Below, piece by piece: positions 37,819 through 42,706 of a stretch of DNA of 42,706 nt (position 1 is the first letter of the stretch; the number at the start of each line of letters is the position of its first letter). The stretch comes from a virus, in IMG/VR virus record IMGVR_UViG_3300044742_000054, positions 1-42,706 of that record; one strand, given 5' to 3'. The translations under genes and the position numbers were made by a program. The notes under the pieces were generated by a model, which ran no database searches, was not told where the DNA came from, and saw nothing but the letters and a program-made list of their open reading frames with translations.

Positions 37819-40388
37819 TTCCCTCCGATGGGCTTGGGTTTCGCCGCCGCAGCGGCCTTGGTCTGCGCGATCTTGGCGGCGGACGCTTCCTCCTGCTGCT
37901 CAAGGCTCGCGGCATGCGACTCCGAGGCTTGCGTCATGTCCAACTCCTGCTGCCGTTCCTTGATCTCGGCGTCCTGCGCGGCGCTGTCCTGCTTCAGCGC
38001 CGCGTCCTGCGCGGCGGTGTCCTGCTTGATCTGGCCGTCGATCTGCGCGGTGGCGATCTTGGTTTCGGCTTCCTTCTCCGCGATCTGGTTTTTCAGCGCG
38101 AACTCCTCGCGCATGAAGTCCAGCTTAAGCTGAAACTCGCGCTCCTTGAAGTCGAGTTGCTGCGCGTTCTGCTTCTCCTTGAAAGCGAGTTCCGACTGCT
38201 GCGCCTGCTGCTCCATCTGCATCTTGACGGCGTCGGCCTGCTGCTTGGCTGCGGCCTCCTGCTGCTTGATCTGCGTCTCGGCCATCAACTTGTTGTTCTC
38301 GGCCTCGGCCTTCATCGCCGCCGGGTCGGGCTTGGGCGGCGGTGGCCCCTGCTTGGCGAGCTTGGAAATCTGCTGTTCGATCGTGCCTTCGATGTCGCGC
38401 CCGACCTTGTAGCCGCGCACCACCCACATCATGATGTGACCGAACATCTCCCGCAACTCGGGCATCTGCTCCGCAGCCGGGACGAACTGCTGCATCAGGT
38501 AGCCGAACTGCTGCATGAACTCGCTGCGCGCTTCCTTCTCCTCCTTCTCGTCCTGCTCGGTGATGGCATCGACGCTGACGCTGATCTTGTGCTGTATCAG
38601 CCTGCCGTCCTTCACCAGTTGCACCGCCGCCGGGACGTAGCCGAAGTCCGGCCCCTGCGGGTCCGCCAAGTCGGCGTTGATGATCAGCGTCTCGGGCTGG
38701 AAGAAATTGGTCATCAACTGCGCCGCCATGTTGATGAGGTCGCTGGCGAAGCGCGCGATGTCGGTCTGCACGTCGTGGATGCGGATGTTGGCGAACTTCT
38801 CCTTGATGGTCTGCGCGGTGGCCGTCTCGCTCGCCACGCTCGCGCCGCGCACGATGTCGGCAATGCCGGTGATCTCGTACACGTCCTGCTTGATGACGCC
38901 GCGCGCGTTGATGAGACGCTCAAGGACGTTCATCACCATCTCGACCGGGAAGAAATCGACGACGCCCTTCAGCCCGCCCTTCTCCGCGAACATGGCCCAG
39001 TTGTCCACCGGGATCATGGTGTTGTCGGTGCCCTCGGTCAGCAGCCTCTGCACCGCCTCCTGCGTCTTGTCGTAGACGCCGATGACCTTGAGCGCCTGCG
39101 TGAGCAGGGAGATGCGGTTGGTGATCTGGTCCAACTCCCCGGCCTGATCCTGATACATGCAGAAGTCGGGGATGGGCACCAGCGAGTCGTTGGTCGTCGT
39201 CGCCAGCACCGGCTGCGGACACGGAAAAAACTCGTCCAACTGAAACAGGTCGGGCCGCTCGTCGAGAATCTCGGGATGCTCCTCGCAGAGCCAGTACACC
39301 TTGAGGTCGTCTTTCGACCAAATCTCCCAGATCGCGGCCTTCTTGAGCACGCCCTTGCCCGGCCCGAAGGCCTCGTTGCCGCCGGTCTGCTGATGCCCCA
39401 CGCCGCCCTTCGGCTCGGTGTAGTTGAGCGGCACCTTGTCGAACACCTCCTTGCCGAACCGCTTCACCCCCACCGCGCGGGTCATGTAGACCCGGCGCGC
39501 CACCCAGCACACCTCCTCCCATGTCCGCGCCGGGCTGTGCCGGAAGTCCTTCCAATGCACGTAGTCGAAGCACACCTGCTCCCCGGCGATGACCTGCGAC
39601 TCGTAGGCGTCCGAGGTGATGGCCTTGTTCTGCAACTCGGGCGGCTGCGGCGGGGTGAGGGGTGGCGGCGGGGTGGGCTGCGCCGCGCCCAGCATGGGCA
39701 GCGGCCCCGGCGGCAGGGCTTCGATCGGGGGCTGGGTCGGCGGCGGGACGCCGGGCGGTCCCTGCGGCACCATGCCCGGCGGGCCACCGGGCGCAGCCGT
39801 GGGCGGCAATCCACCTTGCGGCGGACCCGGCGGTGCGGCGGGTGGCCCCGGCATGGTAGGCTGCGGCGGGGCGGGCGGCGGGACCGGGGGCAGCGGGCTG
39901 GGCCTGCCTGCATACATGGGCTGCATCGACGCGACGTAGCGCACCCACGCGCTGCCCCTGCCCGGCAGCAGCCGATCCTCGACGCACGCCTTCAACGTGG
40001 CGTCGAACATGGAATGCTCGCAGACCGTGTAGTGCAGGTTGCGCTCCATGATCAGCGCCGCGACGCGGTTGACTTGGGATGAGGTGTCGAAGCGGCGGGA
40101 CACCTCGGGCACCGGGGGCTTGGCGTAGATCGCGGGCTTCAGCGTTTCGACGTTGCTCCACAGGATGTTGAACTTGCGATCCTGATCATCGACCGTGTCG
40201 CGCTCGTCGCGGTACCTCTTGACGGTCTTCTCGGCGCGCTTGACGAAGGTGGCCTCGGCGCGCTTGGCGCTGTCCAACTCGGCCTTCCACCGTGCCGCCT
40301 GCCCGACCTTGCCGGGGCCGAAGTCCTTGACCTCGTCGACGGCGGTGCCCGCCCCCGTGGCCGAGTCGCTGCTACCCTGCGGGTTCAT
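37815..40388 (-). CDS. Portal protein, P22-like, with Pro-rich insertion
   Basis: An 857-residue portal protein. The N-terminal part (VKRYRDERD, FNILWSNVETLKPAIYAKPPVPEVSRRF) and the wing-stem region are typical of P22 gp1-type portals. Twelve copies form the gate for DNA packaging and ejection. Between residues 162 and 251 is an unusual insertion of about 90 residues consisting largely of Pro, Gly and Ala. The C-terminal 160 residues are a long Gln/Glu/Ala coiled coil (about 690-840), comparable to the barrel of P22 portal. The start at 40388 overlaps the small gene at 40372-40554. Confidence 0.85.
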   Translation of the reverse strand: MNPQGSSDSATGAGTAVDEVKDFGPGKVGQAARWKAELDSAKRAEATFVKRAEKTVKRYRDERDTVDDQDRKFNILWSNVETLKPAIYAKPPVPEVSRRFDTSSQVNRVAALIMERNLHYTVCEHSMFDATLKACVEDRLLPGRGSAWVRYVASMQPMYAGRPSPLPPVPPPAPPQPTMPGPPAAPPGPPQGGLPPTAAPGGPPGMVPQGPPGVPPPTQPPIEALPPGPLPMLGAAQPTPPPPLTPPQPPELQNKAITSDAYESQVIAGEQVCFDYVHWKDFRHSPARTWEEVCWVARRVYMTRAVGVKRFGKEVFDKVPLNYTEPKGGVGHQQTGGNEAFGPGKGVLKKAAIWEIWSKDDLKVYWLCEEHPEILDERPDLFQLDEFFPCPQPVLATTTNDSLVPIPDFCMYQDQAGELDQITNRISLLTQALKVIGVYDKTQEAVQRLLTEGTDNTMIPVDNWAMFAEKGGLKGVVDFFPVEMVMNVLERLINARGVIKQDVYEITGIADIVRGASVASETATAQTIKEKFANIRIHDVQTDIARFASDLINMAAQLMTNFFQPETLIINADLADPQGPDFGYVPAAVQLVKDGRLIQHKISVSVDAITEQDEKEEKEARSEFMQQFGYLMQQFVPAAEQMPELREMFGHIMMWVVRGYKVGRDIEGTIEQQISKLAKQGPPPPKPDPAAMKAEAENNKLMAETQIKQQEAAAKQQADAVKMQMEQQAQQSELAFKEKQNAQQLDFKEREFQLKLDFMREEFALKNQIAEKEAETKIATAQIDGQIKQDTAAQDAALKQDSAAQDAEIKERQQELDMTQASESHAASLEQQEEASAAKIAQTKAAAAAKPKPIGGK

Positions 40389-40554
40389 CGCCGCCGACCT
40401 CGATCTGATCCATCCATGTCGCCCCGAAGGCGCGGCGCAGCGCCGACTCCAAGGCGTTGACCCGCGTCATCAGCATGATGACCTTCTGCTCCAGCGTGTC
40501 GATGCGCTCCAGCGCGGTGTGCGGCGGCGTGGGGGCGGTACTCTCATCGCTCAT
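40372..40554 (-). CDS. Small coiled-coil protein
   Basis: A 60-residue protein with a short coiled coil (TALERIDTLEQKVIMLMTRVNALESALRRAF) between an acidic N-terminus and the C-terminus DQIEVGGDEPAG. ATGA overlap with the upstream gene at 40551; GGGAGAA ribosome site 5 bases before ATG; its last 17 bases overlap the portal start. It may be a minor head or assembly protein. No family recognised. Confidence 0.65.
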   Translation of the reverse strand: MSDESTAPTPPHTALERIDTLEQKVIMLMTRVNALESALRRAFGATWMDQIEVGGDEPAG

Positions 40555-40790
40555 CGCGATTCTCCCAAGGGTGACCCGGCCCCGGTCAGCAGGGCGTACA
40601 GCGCGTCGTTGCGGCGCTTGCGCAGCCCTTGACCGATCAGGCGGCGATGCTCGGCGGGGGTGTAGCGGGGGCTTTTACCCCTCCCCTCCACCGGATTCAA
40701 GGATAGCGGCTCCCTCTTATCCCCGGCCAGCAGCAGCGCAAGCAGCGCCTTCTTGTCCTTGGCGCTCAACGCTGCCTTGCGCTTGCTCAT
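40551..40790 (-). CDS. Small basic protein
   Basis: A 79-residue basic protein. The frame begins at 40805, but the ATGA overlap with the terminase stop places the start at 40790 (MSKRKAALSAKDKKALLALL). A Lys/Arg/Leu-rich N-terminal helix is followed by RGKSPRYTPAEHRRLIGQGLRKRRNDALYALLTG. The basic character suggests nucleic-acid or terminase contact, but this is not established. Confidence 0.65.
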   Translation of the reverse strand: MSKRKAALSAKDKKALLALLLAGDKREPLSLNPVEGRGKSPRYTPAEHRRLIGQGLRKRRNDALYALLTGAGSPLGESR

Positions 40791-42139
40791 ATGCGTCTCC
40801 CCCACCTACCGACCGGGCGCTTGGCAGTATCCCATAATTTAGCGAGTTGCATCCCCTCGCTGACGAGAGGCTTGGTCTGGTACTTCTCAGGGACGAACAC
40901 GGGCGCAGCCCCGTAGTCCTCCTTGTAGCCGAGCGCACCGATCCGCAGCCCGTCGCAGTAGTCGGAGGCCCAGTCATGGCGCGGCTTCTGCCGGAAGGTC
41001 TGCTTGGCCTCGTCATACTCGTACTGGTACTGCCGCAGCGCCTCGATCGGCGACTTGGGGCCGTGGTCGAGCGCGGCGTTGAAGCGCGCCGTCCGCAGCA
41101 GCAGCCTTGTGGCCTGAATGCCGTCCTGCACCCCGAGGGAGGGCACCGGACGGCCCCTGATGCCGTGGCCGATGAGTTGCTCGACCGTGGAGCGCCCGGT
41201 CTGGAAAGTGTCGGCCCACGCGTCGTGGGGCAGGTAGTGGTAGCCGGGGGTATAGCCGTGGGTGAGCTTGTGGACGTTGAGGGCGGCGGCGACCTCATGC
41301 ACGTCGTAGCCGCGCACCGCGAAGCAGTCCACGAAGCAGGGCGTCCGCGCGATGACTTGGAAAAACCACACCACGGTGGCGTCGCTGTAGCCGATGTCCC
41401 AGCAGGTGTTGACCGCGATGCCGGGGTGGTAGGGTACGACGGTGAGCCGGTGGTCGAGTTCAAGGGTCTTGATCTGCTTGCCGTAAATCGACCCTTTGAT
41501 CGCCGCCCCGAAGTCGTTCTCGTACTCCTGCGCGTACTCCTCCTCGGACATGATCTCCTTGGCGTCGTCCAACTCGGCCTGCGGCAGGATGCCCGACTCG
41601 GAGGCCTTGACGTTCAAGTAGTACCACCCGCCCGGCCCGCCCTTGGACAGCCGGGCCTTCTCGTTGTACTCGAAAAACTCGTTCTTGCCGTTAGGGGTGC
41701 CGAGGAAGACCGCCCACCCGGCGCGGTCGCTCAAGGCGGGCCGAATAATCTCGGTGAAGACGCTCGGGCGCATGTTGGCAGGCTCGTCGATGGCGATGCC
41801 GTCGAAGTACTGCCCCCGCAGCGCGTCGGCGTTGTCCGCGCCGAACAGGCTTATACGACGGTCCCCGAACAGCGTCACGGTGAGGTCGGCGATGCTGTGG
41901 CTGACCCGCATGCCCTCGGTGTAACGCAGCAGGTAGTCCCACGCGACGCGCTTGGCCTGCTCGCGGTAGGGGGCGAGGTAGGCGTACCGGGCGTTGGGCT
42001 TGGGGGTATGCAGCGCCCTGCCGATGGTCTCGTTGACGCAGGCCACGGTCTTGCCCATGCGGCGGTGGCAGACGAGGAGCGCCCAGCGCTCTTGGCGACC
42101 GTGGAAGGGGATGAACTGGGCGCGCGGGACGTAGCGCAC
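40787..42139 (-). CDS. terL: Terminase large subunit
   Basis: A 450-residue packaging ATPase-nuclease. The N-terminal ATPase domain has a variant Walker A, CHRRMGKT (24-31), Walker B GIAIDEP with Asp118-Glu119, and the coupling motif FLGTPNG (145-151). The C-terminal RNase H-like nuclease has Asp248 (CWDIGYSD), Asp306 (HDAWAD) and Asp393 (SDYCDGLR), all acidic metal ligands. The short N-terminus beginning with GTG (42139) is typical of this group (YxPRAQFIPFHGR). The stop overlaps the next gene by ATGA. The tight block with portal identifies the packaging module. Confidence 0.95.
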   Translation of the reverse strand: MRYVPRAQFIPFHGRQERWALLVCHRRMGKTVACVNETIGRALHTPKPNARYAYLAPYREQAKRVAWDYLLRYTEGMRVSHSIADLTVTLFGDRRISLFGADNADALRGQYFDGIAIDEPANMRPSVFTEIIRPALSDRAGWAVFLGTPNGKNEFFEYNEKARLSKGGPGGWYYLNVKASESGILPQAELDDAKEIMSEEEYAQEYENDFGAAIKGSIYGKQIKTLELDHRLTVVPYHPGIAVNTCWDIGYSDATVVWFFQVIARTPCFVDCFAVRGYDVHEVAAALNVHKLTHGYTPGYHYLPHDAWADTFQTGRSTVEQLIGHGIRGRPVPSLGVQDGIQATRLLLRTARFNAALDHGPKSPIEALRQYQYEYDEAKQTFRQKPRHDWASDYCDGLRIGALGYKEDYGAAPVFVPEKYQTKPLVSEGMQLAKLWDTAKRPVGRWGRRI

Positions 42140-42145
42140 GCCGGG

Positions 42146-42307
42146 CTACCCTGCTTTCTTGCTATGCACTTCCTGCCGGGCCTCGTTCACCGCGTTCAGC
42201 ACGGCGAGCAGAATCGACGACGGCGTCGCGGCGAAATCCTGACATTGCTCGTATCGTTCATGCAGCGAACGCTCCAACGCCTGCATGAATACGTCGAGCG
42301 GGTCCAT
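42146..42307 (-). CDS. 53-residue protein between the terminase genes
   Basis: A small gene that starts one base below the stop of the gene at 42308 and ends 7 bases before the terminase GTG. The product (MDPLDVFMQALERSLHERYE to NAVNEARQEVHSKKAG) is helical and charged, with no cysteine motif. Its tight placement suggests co-translation. Unknown function; it may be a small terminase accessory. Confidence 0.6.
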   Translation of the reverse strand: MDPLDVFMQALERSLHERYEQCQDFAATPSSILLAVLNAVNEARQEVHSKKAG

Positions 42308-42676
42308 CTACTCAATCCGCATCTGCGGCGGCAGCACGTCGAGCGGACCCCGAGGGAACGGTGCCTGAATGATCACTTGTTGATTGTTGCCGCCGGTCTT
42401 GCCTTCAAGGTCGGCGGCGTAGGCGAACCGGATGAACTCAAGGAAGGTGCGGGGGCTGGCGTTGCGCTTCACGCTTTCGAGGTAGGCCACGTCGCAGAGC
42501 ATGGGGCCGAGGAGGGGTTGCAGCGAGGCGCGCAGGGCGTTCAGCGGAGCGAGGGCGGCGGCGACCGGGGAGGGGTCGATCGGCAGCATGGAGGCGAGCG
42601 CCGGGGGAGGTGGCTCAGCCGGTGAGACAGGGAACACCGGAGGAGGGGGTACGTCGATCGCTTGATGGTCTTCCAT
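42308..42676 (-). CDS. Putative small terminase subunit
   Basis: A 122-residue protein, first gene of the leftward block. Residues 1-40 are Pro-rich. The rest is helical (VAAALAPLNALRASLQPLLGPML, RTFLEFIRFAYAADLEG) with a beta-like C-terminal tail. No helix-turn-helix is obvious, so the small terminase call rests on position upstream of terL and on size. The first 113 bases of the gene are repeated at the left end of the window. Upstream, the minus strand reads TATACT 10-15 bases before the start codon, in this copy only. Confidence 0.45.
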   Translation of the reverse strand: MEDHQAIDVPPPPVFPVSPAEPPPPALASMLPIDPSPVAAALAPLNALRASLQPLLGPMLCDVAYLESVKRNASPRTFLEFIRFAYAADLEGKTGGNNQQVIIQAPFPRGPLDVLPPQMRIE

Positions 42677-42706
42677 GAGCGGGGAGTATAGGGGGGTGAT
42701 TCGGGG
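42564..42706. repeat. Terminal direct repeat, right copy
   Basis: Second copy of the first 143 bases of the window. It differs only at 42690 (A instead of C), 14 bases upstream of the start codon of the leftward gene that begins at 42676. The change turns GATACT into TATACT on the minus strand, closer to a bacterial -10 hexamer; whether this matters is unknown. Confidence 0.95.

Noticed and set aside
37914-40082. 722-residue plus-strand frame antisense to the portal gene
   Set aside because: Leu/Arg/His-rich composition typical of antisense of a GC-rich gene; the opposite strand encodes a clear portal protein.
40847-42625. 592-residue plus-strand frame antisense to terminase
   Set aside because: The opposite strand has all terminase motifs; this frame has no recognisable domain.
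1-42706. Temperate lifestyle, tRNA genes or insertion sequences
   Set aside because: No integrase, excisionase, CI-like repressor, transposase or cloverleaf-like sequence was seen; absence by eye is not proof, and a tRNA scan would settle the tRNA point.

Overview
The window is an essentially complete genome of a small tailed phage. The first 143 bases recur at the far end with one mismatch, so the unit closes on itself at about 42.56 kb. It is GC-rich, with one AT-rich island at about 420-560. The morphogenesis genes are those of a short-tailed, P22-like podovirus: large terminase, very large portal, scaffold, HK97-type capsid, two short-tail/head-completion proteins, three ejection-type internal virion proteins and tail fibres. 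There are no tape-measure, tail-tube or sheath genes, no phage RNA polymerase, and no integrase or repressor, so a strictly lytic phage that uses host transcription is the simplest reading. A PEP-CTERM sorting signal on one phage protein points to a Gram-negative host with an exosortase.

Layout. 114-1160 is a divergent control region holding a candidate replication origin (three 15-bp iterons, two exact DnaA boxes, an AT-rich hairpin) and several dyads. A first rightward operon (1161-6415) carries zinc-motif proteins around a MoxR/CobS-like AAA+ ATPase and a CobT-like von Willebrand protein. 6416-7001 is a second control region with a terminator, a 20-bp perfect palindrome and several GTGAG-type dyads matching those at the origin. 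A second rightward operon (7002-16835) is the replication and recombination module: a zinc-containing possible ssDNA-binding protein, family A DNA polymerase, Cas4/RecB-like nuclease, VRR-NUC nuclease, SNF2-like helicase and a TOPRIM-VirE primase-helicase. It runs on into an accessory tail (16937-19253) with tandem duplicated coiled-coil/zinc-finger proteins and the PEP-CTERM protein.

Everything from 42676 down to 19168 is on the minus strand as one late block: terminase, portal, scaffold, capsid, tail, ejection proteins, fibres, then tiny membrane proteins and a lipoprotein. The two transcription units converge and probably overlap at 19168-19253. Many neighbouring genes overlap by ATGA or GTGA, which fixed most start sites and revealed several genes of 30-55 residues. 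No endolysin could be recognised; lysis probably relies on unrecognised proteins in the 19168-22218 cluster.
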